Positions 1 through 7,034 of a stretch of DNA of 56,661 bases are shown in pieces. This stretch comes from Chryseobacterium flavum (GTDB lineage: Bacteria > Bacteroidota > Bacteroidia > Flavobacteriales > Weeksellaceae): positions 1 to 56,661 of the forward strand of contig NZ_QNUE01000020.1 in NCBI RefSeq assembly GCF_003385595.1. The letters are read 5' to 3'. The position numbers were made by a program, and so were the translations under genes. Position 1 is the stretch's first letter; each line of letters starts with the position of its first letter. The notes beneath the pieces were generated by a model that saw only the letters and a list, made by a program, of their open reading frames with translations, ran no database searches and was not told the DNA's origin.

Positions 1-59
1 CTTAAACTGTAATCCTTCTGGGTACGTTTAATGTACGTGGATGTTAATGTTTCTGCCAT
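1..59 (-). CDS. IS transposase OrfA, 5' end only (partial)
   Basis: Only the first 19 codons lie in the window, and the gene continues off the left edge. The start ATG reads leftward from 59 and the peptide begins MAETLTSTYIKRTQKDYSL. From memory this resembles the N-terminus of the small helix-turn-helix subunit (OrfA) of flavobacterial IS3-family transposases. If so, an insertion sequence end lies near 80-105, just upstream. The piece is too short to exclude an unrelated protein. Confidence 0.5.
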   Translation of the reverse strand, partial: MAETLTSTYIKRTQKDYSL

Positions 60-108
60 AACGATTCTTTTTTGTGTATCGCTATTTCAGGACGAGACAC
101 CACCACAA

Positions 109-146
109 AAAAAGAGACTGTTCGTTATACGACAGTCTCTTTTTCA
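109..146 (-). terminator. Intrinsic terminator hairpin
   Basis: The arms AAAAAGAGACTGT and ACAGTCTCTTTTT are perfectly complementary, with further TCG/CGA pairing in the loop. A-rich and T-rich flanks make it usable on both strands. It lies just downstream of the small leftward gene at 175-312. Confidence 0.75.
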
Positions 147-174
147 ACAATTTTAAATTTGACTACTTCTACGT

Positions 175-312
175 TTAAGCAGTAATCTGCTTAGGTTCTT
201 TTTCTTTCGGCTCTTCTTTTTTATCGAGCTTTTCAGATATTTTTTTTACGATATATTCTATCGCTATGGGCGCTATGATGGCAATTAATGCTTTGAATAT
301 TCTTGATTTCAT
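175..312 (-). CDS. Small amphipathic protein, 45 aa, unknown function
   Basis: The reading frame starts at ATG 312 and ends at TAA 175, and is shorter than most gene finders' cut-off. The N-terminal half is a hydrophobic, isoleucine/alanine-rich stretch (about residues 5-22, IFKALIAIIAPIAIEYIV). The tail is highly charged with many Lys-Glu pairs (KKEEPKEKEPK). This looks like a small membrane-associated or amphipathic peptide of a type common in Chryseobacterium. I do not recognise a function. A strong terminator follows at 109-146, which supports a real transcription unit. Confidence 0.6.
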   Translation of the reverse strand: MKSRIFKALIAIIAPIAIEYIVKKISEKLDKKEEPKEKEPKQITA

Positions 313-443
313 AATGTGATTTTGTTCTTAATCAATACAATTTCCAAGCCAAGTTTATAATTTGAATAGTAATCCATTCAAAAAATAAGTATCAGTGCAG
401 GGAATCAAAACAAAAACTTTAATTTTCCCGCAAACACCTGAAA

Positions 444-1463
444 CTAATTTTCTTCCGGGATAACCAGGTCCTGATAATTATTACTTCCTTTCCTGAACTT
501 TTCTTCCATCCTTAATCTCAGCTTTCGCGGTCTGTGAACAACCAGGGATTCCCCGAAGCCGAGCAACAGCCTTTCCAACTCAAAATTAATCTGGACACAA
601 ATTTTAAACAAGGTTCCTTCCTGGCTTTCGCTCATGATTTCCTGGCTTCTGTGTAATGGTTTTGTCTTAACATAAGGAGCATTGGCAGCATCCACAAAAA
701 ACACAACATTTCTGGGCATCATTGTCTCTGAAACAGTTACCCCAACAATATCTTTAAAATATTCATCACCATCCAGATCCTTATCAATATATTGAAGGGT
801 TTCATCTACTTCAATATGCTCTATCCTGTCCAAAGCCAGATTATACATTTTTTGCTTATAAAGGCAAATCAGAAACCAGCGGTTATTGAACTCCTTTAAA
901 AGCTGCGGATGCACAGTATATATGTTGGATTCCCTCGCTGTAAAACTTTTATAATTAATTTTCAGAACCTTTTTAGCAGCAATACTTCCATACAATATAT
1001 CAATATGCTCCAATCCCTTCAGCTGCTCATTTTTATCAAGGTGTATAATGGATTTATGACTGGTAGAATGAATAGAATCTTCCAGCTTCTGAATAACCCC
1101 GTTCATTTCTTTAAACATTGAAAAGTCCTTAAATTGCTTTAAAATCTGAACTGCATTGTTCATGGCTTTCAGGTCACTCTCATTAACAGATATATTGTGA
1201 ATGCTGTAATCGGGATCACTATACCGGTAATATTTCCGTTCATAAACCTCAATAGGTGCCTCATAACCAAACTTTTCACTGCGCATATTCTGCAGGTCAA
1301 GCTGCACCGTCCGCTTACTTACATAGGACTCTTTGCCCTCAAATTCAAATAAAGCCTCTGAGCATTCGTCAATAAGATCTTCAAGCGTATATTTCCGGTA
1401 TTTATTTTTAAGACATTTATCCAACGTTTTATAGCGGATGAGAGCATTTTTATTGGAGGACAT
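444..1463 (-). CDS. WYL-domain transcriptional regulator
   Basis: This is a 339-aa protein with an N-terminal winged helix region (about 1-75) and a central-to-C-terminal WYL domain. The WYL motif region reads NRWFLICLYKQKMYNLALDR, around residues 190-215. WYL proteins are DNA-binding regulators whose WYL domain senses a ligand, often a nucleic-acid species or nucleotide, and they are frequent beside RNA-repair and phage-defence genes. Here the gene lies two genes from rtcB. It is therefore the best candidate to bind the palindrome shared by the rtcB promoter and the nucleotidyltransferase promoter at 8241. The link to that palindrome is inference. A weak TAnnTTT-like promoter lies near 1490-1500. 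Confidence 0.88.
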   Translation of the reverse strand: MSSNKNALIRYKTLDKCLKNKYRKYTLEDLIDECSEALFEFEGKESYVSKRTVQLDLQNMRSEKFGYEAPIEVYERKYYRYSDPDYSIHNISVNESDLKAMNNAVQILKQFKDFSMFKEMNGVIQKLEDSIHSTSHKSIIHLDKNEQLKGLEHIDILYGSIAAKKVLKINYKSFTARESNIYTVHPQLLKEFNNRWFLICLYKQKMYNLALDRIEHIEVDETLQYIDKDLDGDEYFKDIVGVTVSETMMPRNVVFFVDAANAPYVKTKPLHRSQEIMSESQEGTLFKICVQINFELERLLLGFGESLVVHRPRKLRLRMEEKFRKGSNNYQDLVIPEEN

Positions 1464-1507
1464 TATGATGATATTTTATTGTAATGAATCATAAAGGTAG
1501 TAATTCC

Positions 1508-1858
1508 TTACGATTCCTTTTCTTGCAAAGCCTCGCCGTCAAAAATAACTCCATCCCATCCGAACTTCATGAAGTTACGGATATTCTGATGATCATCCCC
1601 ATCCGGCTTTCTTAAAACATCATCGCGGTAAAACTCTCCGAAAAGGGTAAGTGTTTGTTCTTTTGTAAGCTCTTTAAGCCGTGCAAAGCTGAAAACTTTG
1701 CATGATCCGTTATTCTGCCCTTCCTGATTTGTAGCATCACCATTTTTAAAGGCTGTAGGCGTAAAATCGTAGTTTGCATCGATGTACTCTATAACTTCGC
1801 TGAACTGAATGGTTTCAGGGAAATGCTTCAATTGTTCTAACAGTTCCATATTTTTCAT
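1508..1858 (-). CDS. HopJ type III effector family protein
   Basis: This 116-aa protein has the features of the HopJ family: a KVFSFARLKELTKEQTLTLF segment, then GEFYRDDVL, PDGDDHQNIR and a terminal FMKFGWDGVIFDGEAL. Despite the family name, non-pathogenic bacteria without type III secretion carry it widely, and its biochemical role is unknown. It is transcribed away from rtcB, with its own TAnnTTTG box at 1883-1890, and shares the 1859-1991 intergenic region with the rtcB operator. Confidence 0.85.
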   Translation of the reverse strand: MKNMELLEQLKHFPETIQFSEVIEYIDANYDFTPTAFKNGDATNQEGQNNGSCKVFSFARLKELTKEQTLTLFGEFYRDDVLRKPDGDDHQNIRNFMKFGWDGVIFDGEALQEKES

Positions 1859-1882
1859 TTTTTAATTACATTATCCTATATA

Positions 1883-1890
1883 CAAAGTTA
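1883..1890 (-). promoter_or_regulatory. -7 promoter box of the HopJ-family gene
   Basis: Read leftward the sequence is TAACTTTG, an exact match to the Bacteroidota TAnnTTTG box, about 25 bases upstream of the start codon. Confidence 0.6.
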
Positions 1891-1945
1891 CTTATTTGTT
1901 AACTTATTTTTAATTTTTATAAAAATAATTAAAAAAACTTTTAAC

Positions 1946-1964
1946 TACGCAAATTCATTGCGTA
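1946..1964. promoter_or_regulatory. Palindromic operator of rtcB
   Basis: A perfect 7-5-7 palindrome, TACGCAA-N5-TTGCGTA, ends 10 bases before the -7 box TACTTTGC at 1975-1982. An almost identical palindrome stands at exactly the same distance from an identical -7 box in front of the nucleotidyltransferase gene at 8294. A regulator dimer bound here would sit in the -17 to -36 region of the promoter. The WYL regulator at 444-1463 is the nearest candidate. Confidence 0.8.
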
Positions 1965-1974
1965 ATTAAGATTT

Positions 1975-1982
1975 TACTTTGC
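1975..1982 (+). promoter_or_regulatory. -7 promoter box of rtcB
   Basis: TACTTTGC matches TAnnTTTG plus the frequent following C, and lies 9 bases before the rtcB ATG. The transcript leader should therefore be only a few bases long. Confidence 0.75.
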
Positions 1983-1991
1983 ATCATCAAA

Positions 1992-3386
1992 ATGAAAAAA
2001 CAAATGGAATTTAATGGAAATCACTTAATCGAATTAGGGTACAGACCTGCAAAATGGTTTAAAGATGCCATTACCTATATCAATGAAAATAATCTGAACG
2101 AGCACCAGATCACAGAATACCTGGTACAGTTCAAACAGCCTGAACTTATCCCGCTTCACGCTGAAGCAAAAGATTTTGTCATTAATATCAGGGCTGAACA
2201 TGAAAGTGAAAATGACAATGTGGAAAAAGTAATCAGGACAATGAACATACTGATGAAAACCCCTACGCTGATTGGTGGAGCTTTAATGCCTGATGCATGC
2301 CCTACTGGTCCTGATGGCCATATTCCGGTAGGTGGTGTAGTGATTGCTCAAAATGCTATTCACCCGGGATTTCATAGTGCTGACATCTGCTGTTCCGTAA
2401 TGCTGACTGATTTTGGGAAGACAAGTCCTGAAGAAGTCCTGGATGCGGCACATTCTGTAACACACTTCGGATATGGAGGAAGACCAAGAGGAGAACAGAT
2501 GCCGATGTCTGAGGAACTGATGAATGCTTTCAGGGAAAATGAATTCTTAAATGATGAAAAACTGATCAGCATTGCCCGCTCCCATATGGGAACCCAGGGA
2601 GACGGAAACCACTTCCTTTTTGTCGGAATTTCCAAAAGTACGGGAAATACCATGATGGTAACCCATCACGGATCAAGAGCTCCGGGAGCTGCCTTATACG
2701 ATAAAGGAATGAAGGTTGCCAACCGTTTCAGACAGGAAATCTCTCCTGAAACCTTAAGGGAAAATGCATGGATTCCTTATGATACTGAAGAAGGACAGTC
2801 TTATTGGGAAGCCCTGCAGCTGATCAGACAATGGACCAAGGAAAATCATACCTCCATTCACGATGCAGTATTGAATAAGCTTGATGTGGAAAAAGAAGAC
2901 CGCTACTGGAATGAACATAATTTCGTTTTTAAGGACGGAGATTTATTCTACCATGCAAAGGGCGCGACACCTCTGGATGATAAATTCATGCCCGATATCA
3001 CAGGACCAAGACTAATTCCACTGAATATGGCAGAACCTGTTCTGATTGTTCAGGGAAAGACTACAGAAAGAAATTTGGGTTTTGCTCCTCACGGTGCAGG
3101 AAGAAACTTCAGCAGAAGTCAGCACAAAAAGTCTCTGGCTCATAAAACGACTGAGGAAATCTTCAATGAAGAAACAGCAGGTTTAGATATCCGTTTCTAC
3201 TCCAATGAAATTGATATTTCTGAACTTCCAAGCGCTTATAAAAGTGCCAAGAATGTAAGAGCACAGATTGAAGAATACGGACTTTGTGAAGTTCTGGATG
3301 AAGTAATGCCTTACGGATGTATTATGGCCGGAGACGTACAGAAGAATGCACCATGGAAGAAAAAGAAAAAATTCAGACGGGCATAA
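1992..3386 (+). CDS. rtcB: RtcB-family RNA ligase
   Basis: This 464-aa protein joins RNA ends carrying 2',3'-cyclic or 3'-phosphate to 5'-OH ends, using GTP and Mn(2+). All family catalytic positions can be found: the D-x-x-C metal motif (D131, C134), GNHF (H207), THHGSR (H225/H226), HAKGAT (H321) and the guanylylated histidine in APHGAGR (H367). Some surrounding motifs are unusual, for example DICCSV in place of the common DIGCGM. The protein is also longer than a typical RtcB of about 400 aa, with a Lys/Arg-rich tail (WKKKKKFRRA). It is followed by a tRNA-like RNA, a hairpin array and a TerD-like protein, so it probably works on RNA cleaved during stress rather than in tRNA intron splicing. 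Confidence 0.93.
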   Translation: MKKQMEFNGNHLIELGYRPAKWFKDAITYINENNLNEHQITEYLVQFKQPELIPLHAEAKDFVINIRAEHESENDNVEKVIRTMNILMKTPTLIGGALMPDACPTGPDGHIPVGGVVIAQNAIHPGFHSADICCSVMLTDFGKTSPEEVLDAAHSVTHFGYGGRPRGEQMPMSEELMNAFRENEFLNDEKLISIARSHMGTQGDGNHFLFVGISKSTGNTMMVTHHGSRAPGAALYDKGMKVANRFRQEISPETLRENAWIPYDTEEGQSYWEALQLIRQWTKENHTSIHDAVLNKLDVEKEDRYWNEHNFVFKDGDLFYHAKGATPLDDKFMPDITGPRLIPLNMAEPVLIVQGKTTERNLGFAPHGAGRNFSRSQHKKSLAHKTTEEIFNEETAGLDIRFYSNEIDISELPSAYKSAKNVRAQIEEYGLCEVLDEVMPYGCIMAGDVQKNAPWKKKKKFRRA

Positions 3387-3400
3387 TTTTAATGAATATT

Positions 3401-3432
3401 CAACCTTATGGGTTTTAAAAGCTATAAGGTTG
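3401..3432 (+). terminator. Hairpin downstream of rtcB
   Basis: CAACCTTAT and ATAAGGTTG form a perfect 9-bp stem with a 14-base loop. There is no clear T-run. The right arm can alternatively pair with ACCTTATAG at 3462-3470, so this may be a switchable or processed RNA structure rather than a plain terminator. Confidence 0.5.
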
Positions 3433-3511
3433 ATAAACACAAAATAAAAACTAATACCCCGACCTTATAGTGTAAACCTGTAGGGTTAATGAAAACTTTT
3501 TTATAACGGCA

Positions 3512-3620
3512 GGAGCAGTAGCTCAGATGGTTAGAGCAACAAAATTACTTTTCGCTGCAGGCAACTAAAGTTCCTATGAATCCCAATTGTGTGTCACAGG
3601 TTCGAGTCCTGTCTGCTCCT
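3512..3620 (+). ncRNA. tRNA-like RNA with an expanded anticodon loop
   Basis: The outer parts form a textbook tRNA. There is a perfect 7-bp acceptor stem (GGAGCAG/CTGCTCC), TA at positions 8-9 and a D arm GCTC-AGATGGTTA-GAGC with the GG pair. A T arm ACAGG-TTCGAGT-CCTGT and a five-base variable loop ending in C complete it. The anticodon arm is different. A 4-bp stem ACAA/TTGT (3539-3542/3587-3590) encloses about 44 bases instead of a 7-base loop. That insert (3544-3585) contains the same helix-and-loop motif as the three hairpins at 3677-3842, but circularly permuted. No CCA end is encoded, as in the tRNA-Leu of this window. It cannot read a codon as it stands, so it is either spliced or processed, or a tRNA mimic comparable to the tRNA-like Y RNAs beside rtcBA in Salmonella. 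Confidence 0.82.
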
Positions 3621-3676
3621 CTATACGATGAAAATACTTATATTCACATATCAGCTATTTTCATACTTGAAAAATT

Positions 3677-3721
3677 AAAGGCAAAGAAAGTTCCTATAGG
3701 TTAGAATTACTTTCCGCCTTT
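3677..3721 (+). ncRNA. Motif hairpin 1 of the rtcB-linked array
   Basis: The outer stem is AAAGGC/GCCTTT, followed by an AAA linker on the 5' side and a single C on the 3' side. The inner stem is GAAAGT/ACTTTC and the apical part starts TCCTATA and ends AATT. It is followed by a T-rich stretch. It shares every invariant element with units 2 and 3, while the inner-stem bases covary. Confidence 0.8.
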
Positions 3722-3732
3722 TTACAAATAAT

Positions 3733-3779
3733 AAGGCAAAGGGAGTTCCTATATTTTCGGAAAAATTACTCCCCGCTTT
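3733..3779 (+). ncRNA. Motif hairpin 2 of the rtcB-linked array
   Basis: The outer stem is AAGGC/GCTTT, with an AAA linker, inner stem GGGAGT/ACTCCC and a single C. The apical region is TCCTATA...AATT enclosing TTTT-CGG-AAAA. Compared with unit 1 the inner stem changed on both strands, which is compensatory covariation. Confidence 0.8.
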
Positions 3780-3790
3780 TTATAAACTAT

Positions 3791-3842
3791 AGGTAAAAGG
3801 AGTTCCTATACTTTTCACTTTTAATGAACGTACTCCTCACTT
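3791..3842 (+). ncRNA. Motif hairpin 3 of the rtcB-linked array
   Basis: The outer stem is AGGT/ACTT, with an AAA linker, inner stem AGGAGT/ACTCCT and a single C. The apical region starts TCCTATA and holds a TTCA/TGAA helix. It ends 20 bases before the ATG of the TerD-like gene, so it is part of that gene's leader or is cut from it. Confidence 0.78.
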
Positions 3843-3862
3843 ATTTTTTTAAACTTAAAACA

Positions 3863-5617
3863 ATGAAAACACTACAATTATTCAATGCTGTACTGGCTAA
3901 AGAATCAAATGCAGAGCCATTTATTTCCAATGACGGATTTATCATTGAACCTGATGCTGTCTGGGCAAAAAATGAAATCATGTCCTTCTATGCAAAGGAA
4001 AAACTGAATGGAAATAACCTGAATAAAACTTTTCATAAATCATGGGAGAAAATAAAGAATACCTCCAGATTTGACTTATTTATTGAACAGATCACCCATT
4101 ATATTTCAACCTATGGAAGCGATTTCCAGAGTGAAATCTATATTCCTGCTGAAATATTGAATGTTCCTGACATGAAGATGGTTTTTAAAGTCATCAAAGC
4201 GTATACTGTGGAAGAAATGAAGGAAAAATGTCTTTCTCTTTTAAGATCAGGGATTGCTTTAAAGGAAGAAACCATTGATGATTTACTTTATATTTTACAT
4301 AACGAACTGGAATATGATTTTACAGGAAAAGAAAATATCAGAAATAAAGAAGCAATTATAAAAATAGCTGATCTGTACAATATTTATCCTGAAAATCCGG
4401 TTGAGTTTTTCCGTTATGTCATTTATAAAACAACCACTACAACGCTCTTAATTAAAAATGATGATCTGATTCATTTAATCAAACAGAGTAAGTTCAATCC
4501 GACAGCCCTGTTTGAAAGTTTCGGGCTGGAAAAGCTGGCAGAAATTTTTAACAGATTTAAACCATTGTTCCTGGCGTATAAAAACAGGGCTCCAAAGGTA
4601 ATCAATAAAATTTCGAAGCTGTCTAAAATACATCATAAACCACTGGTTTCAAATCCACTGAATGATGCTACAAATACATTATTGGAAAACAGCGATTGGC
4701 ACTGGCTGGAAAATGCAACACCATTTGCATTGTTCAAAGCATTGTCAGCATGTTATTCAAGAATATATGGTCAGGATACTTTTGTCTACAGAGTAAGAAA
4801 CGGGAAATCGTGGGTTAAAAAAGGTAAGGAGACTTACGTGAATCAGTTCAACTATGATTTTATTCTGGATTTCCTTAAACTGAAGTATGAAAACTTATCC
4901 GGAAAGAAATTCTATTTCCCGGAACATGTGGAATTTGCATTACCAACTTCTGAAAAGATGTTTGTCGGAAATATTCCTACCGGAACCCGTTTTTATGCGG
5001 AAAGACTGGCCGTAGGTATTTATTGGGAAGACCGATGGGGTGCCCGTGACCTTGATCTTTCCGGATTGAATATCACAGGAAAAATAGGTTGGAATGCCGC
5101 TTATAACCATGGTGACGGACAACTGATGTATTCCGGAGATATGACTTCTGCTCCTAACGGTGCCGTTGAATATCTTTATGCCAATAAAGGTCTGTGTGAG
5201 CCAACACTTGTTATGAACAACGTTTTCAGCGGAAATGCAGATTGCGGATATAAAATTATTGTCGGAAAAGGAGATAACATTTCCTACGACTATATGATGA
5301 ATCCCAACCATCTCTTTGCTGAAGCCAGATGTATCTCTGTTCAGAAGCAAATGATTCTGGGAATACTGGTGGCAAAGAATGAAAAGCAATGTTTCGTACT
5401 ATTGAATTTCGGAGCCGGACACTCTCATGTTTCAGGAAATAATCAGGTTTCCATGATGGCCACAACGGCATTATACCAGCAATGGTATGAAGCAATGTCT
5501 TTTAACGAGCTTGTAAAAGAACTGGGAGCAGAGATTACAACAGAAAAAGCGGAAGCTGATTTTGATTTCTCACTGGAAAGCCTGGAAAAAGATAATTTTA
5601 TCAGGATTTTCAAATAA
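3863..5617 (+). CDS. Helical protein with C-terminal TerD-like segment
   Basis: The protein is 584 aa from the ATG at 3863. An upstream in-frame ATG at 3824 lies inside motif hairpin 3 and is unlikely to be used. About residues 1-300 look helical, with a basic segment near 230-260 (RFKPLFLAYKN, NKISKLSKIHHKPL). About residues 375-545 resemble the TerD fold of tellurium-resistance and stress proteins: DLDLSG near 396-401, then YSGDMTSAP near 423-431 with a following GAVEYL. There is no signal peptide. The gene follows rtcB, the tRNA-like RNA and the hairpin array, so an RNA-binding or RNA-end-sensing partner of RtcB is plausible. I recognise no enzyme motif. The TerD resemblance is by eye. Confidence 0.75.
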   Translation: MKTLQLFNAVLAKESNAEPFISNDGFIIEPDAVWAKNEIMSFYAKEKLNGNNLNKTFHKSWEKIKNTSRFDLFIEQITHYISTYGSDFQSEIYIPAEILNVPDMKMVFKVIKAYTVEEMKEKCLSLLRSGIALKEETIDDLLYILHNELEYDFTGKENIRNKEAIIKIADLYNIYPENPVEFFRYVIYKTTTTTLLIKNDDLIHLIKQSKFNPTALFESFGLEKLAEIFNRFKPLFLAYKNRAPKVINKISKLSKIHHKPLVSNPLNDATNTLLENSDWHWLENATPFALFKALSACYSRIYGQDTFVYRVRNGKSWVKKGKETYVNQFNYDFILDFLKLKYENLSGKKFYFPEHVEFALPTSEKMFVGNIPTGTRFYAERLAVGIYWEDRWGARDLDLSGLNITGKIGWNAAYNHGDGQLMYSGDMTSAPNGAVEYLYANKGLCEPTLVMNNVFSGNADCGYKIIVGKGDNISYDYMMNPNHLFAEARCISVQKQMILGILVAKNEKQCFVLLNFGAGHSHVSGNNQVSMMATTALYQQWYEAMSFNELVKELGAEITTEKAEADFDFSLESLEKDNFIRIFK

Positions 5618-5622
5618 TTTTT

Positions 5623-5656
5623 AACGTCATCTGATGGGTATCGGGTGGCGTTTTTA
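5623..5656 (+). terminator. Terminator after the TerD-like gene
   Basis: AACGTCATC pairs with GGTGGCGTT over 9 bp, including two G-U pairs, and is followed by a run of Ts. It lies between converging genes. Confidence 0.6.
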
Positions 5657-5712
5657 TGGGATTTAGCTTACACTAACAGCTGAGCCCTTCATACGGTTCC
5701 TTATAATAATAA

Positions 5713-6267
5713 CTATACATTCATCTTTACAACAGAAAAAATGTCTTCATTTACATAAATGATCACTTTTTTCCCATAATCAATCTGAATACTGAACATA
5801 TTCTCCAGAGGAAACTGAAGCACCGCCTGAAGGATGAGACGGATCACTCCGGCATGGGTGATGACAAGTATTTTCGTTTTATCTTTTTTCTGAATCAATT
5901 CATTCCAGAAGCTAAGGACCCGGGCCTGCATCTCAAGAAGGTTTTCACCGCCGGAGGCTTTTACACTGACAAAATCATTGTACCAGGGATTGATTTCCTC
6001 TTCCGGAATAGCAGTCCATTTTTTCAGTTCCCAATTCCCGAAATTCATTTCGCGGAGTCTCTCATCGGTTTGATAATTGAGGTTAAAATAATCAGCTAAA
6101 AGACGGCATCGCCGGGAAGGGCTGGAAATGATTACATCATATTCATCCTCTATATCCAACAGTTTAAAGTCTTCCATATAGTCCCTCCGTAAAGGTATTT
6201 CAGCAAAACCGTAACATAAGTTTTCGGGATTATCTACAGCAGTATGACGAATCAGATGAATTTCCAT
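5713..6267 (-). CDS. cobC: Alpha-ribazole phosphatase-type histidine phosphatase
   Basis: This 184-aa protein belongs to the histidine phosphatase (phosphoglycerate-mutase-like) superfamily. It has an N-terminal LIRHTAV catalytic motif, a central RCRLLADYF region and a later VITHAGVIR motif carrying the second histidine. In cobalamin synthesis the enzyme removes the 5'-phosphate of alpha-ribazole phosphate or adenosylcobalamin phosphate. The assignment to this substrate rests mainly on its place as last gene of a cobT-cobS-cobC operon. It overlaps cobS by 16 bases. Confidence 0.85.
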   Translation of the reverse strand: MEIHLIRHTAVDNPENLCYGFAEIPLRRDYMEDFKLLDIEDEYDVIISSPSRRCRLLADYFNLNYQTDERLREMNFGNWELKKWTAIPEEEINPWYNDFVSVKASGGENLLEMQARVLSFWNELIQKKDKTKILVITHAGVIRLILQAVLQFPLENMFSIQIDYGKKVIIYVNEDIFSVVKMNV

Positions 6268-7034
6268 ACGATCATTGTTCCTAAGTAGAATAAAACTTCA
6301 CAAACCTGCTGCACAGCGCCCAGGCAGTCTCCTGTATAACCACCGATATGCTTTTTAAAATACCATCCCATATAGATTTTACCCGCATATGCCAGTGCAA
6401 ACGCAAAAATCAGCCGCCAGTCCGGGATCAGGGAAAAAGCAAGTAAAACACTGATAAACCCTACCAGCAAAGCCATTCCGTCCAGTGGTTTATTGGCCAG
6501 AGGTTTTGATTTGCTGGCATCAATATCAGTGACATACCGGTGGGTATAGATCATTGTTCCGGAAATAAAGCGACTTAGTGTATGAGCCAGAATAATGATT
6601 CCCATTACCCGTTCAACACTCCCCCTTCCCAACGCATGGATGCTGTAAAATTTCAAAGCAAAAAGAAGAATTATTCCAATAGTTCCGTATGCTCCTACCC
6701 TACTGTCTTTCATAATGGTCAGGATTTTCTCTTTTCCGTATCCGCCCCCGAAGCTGTCACACATATCTGTAAAACCATCTTCATGGAAAGCCCCGGTCAC
6801 CAAAACGCTGGCAATCATCATTAAAACAATCCCTATTTCCAGATTGAAAAGCAAGGTGGAAAGAAAAAGTACCCCTGCGTTAATCAATCCTACCAAAAGG
6901 CCGACCCAGGCAAAATATTTCTGAGACTTATTCATAATCTCACCGGAATACGGAATGGTAAACGGGACCGGGATTCTCGTAAAAAACATCAGTGCCGTTG
7001 CAAAGTAAACCAGTTCATTCTTTATAACTTTCAT
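6252..7034 (-). CDS. cobS: Adenosylcobinamide-GDP ribazoletransferase
   Basis: This 260-aa integral membrane protein joins adenosylcobinamide-GDP to alpha-ribazole (phosphate), the last assembly step of cobalamin. It shows the family pattern of several hydrophobic helices, the N-terminal FFTRIPVP motif and the metal-binding GAFHEDGFTDMCDSFGGG region near residues 82-100. A second glycine-rich segment, GGYTGDCLGA, lies near the C-terminus. It starts directly after the cobT stop codon, which indicates translational coupling. Confidence 0.95.
   Translation of the reverse strand: MKVIKNELVYFATALMFFTRIPVPFTIPYSGEIMNKSQKYFAWVGLLVGLINAGVLFLSTLLFNLEIGIVLMMIASVLVTGAFHEDGFTDMCDSFGGGYGKEKILTIMKDSRVGAYGTIGIILLFALKFYSIHALGRGSVERVMGIIILAHTLSRFISGTMIYTHRYVTDIDASKSKPLANKPLDGMALLVGFISVLLAFSLIPDWRLIFAFALAYAGKIYMGWYFKKHIGGYTGDCLGAVQQVCEVLFYLGTMIVWKFI

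Noticed and set aside
3690..3815. GAGTTCCTATAC in the hairpin array resembles half of the yeast FRT recombination site
   Set aside because: Only about 13 bases agree, the second half-site is missing, no Flp-like recombinase is present, and covarying RNA stems explain the pattern better.
3824..3862. Upstream ATG giving a 597-aa version of the TerD-like protein
   Set aside because: It lies inside motif hairpin 3. The added 13 residues have no protein character, and ATG 3863 follows clear spacer sequence.
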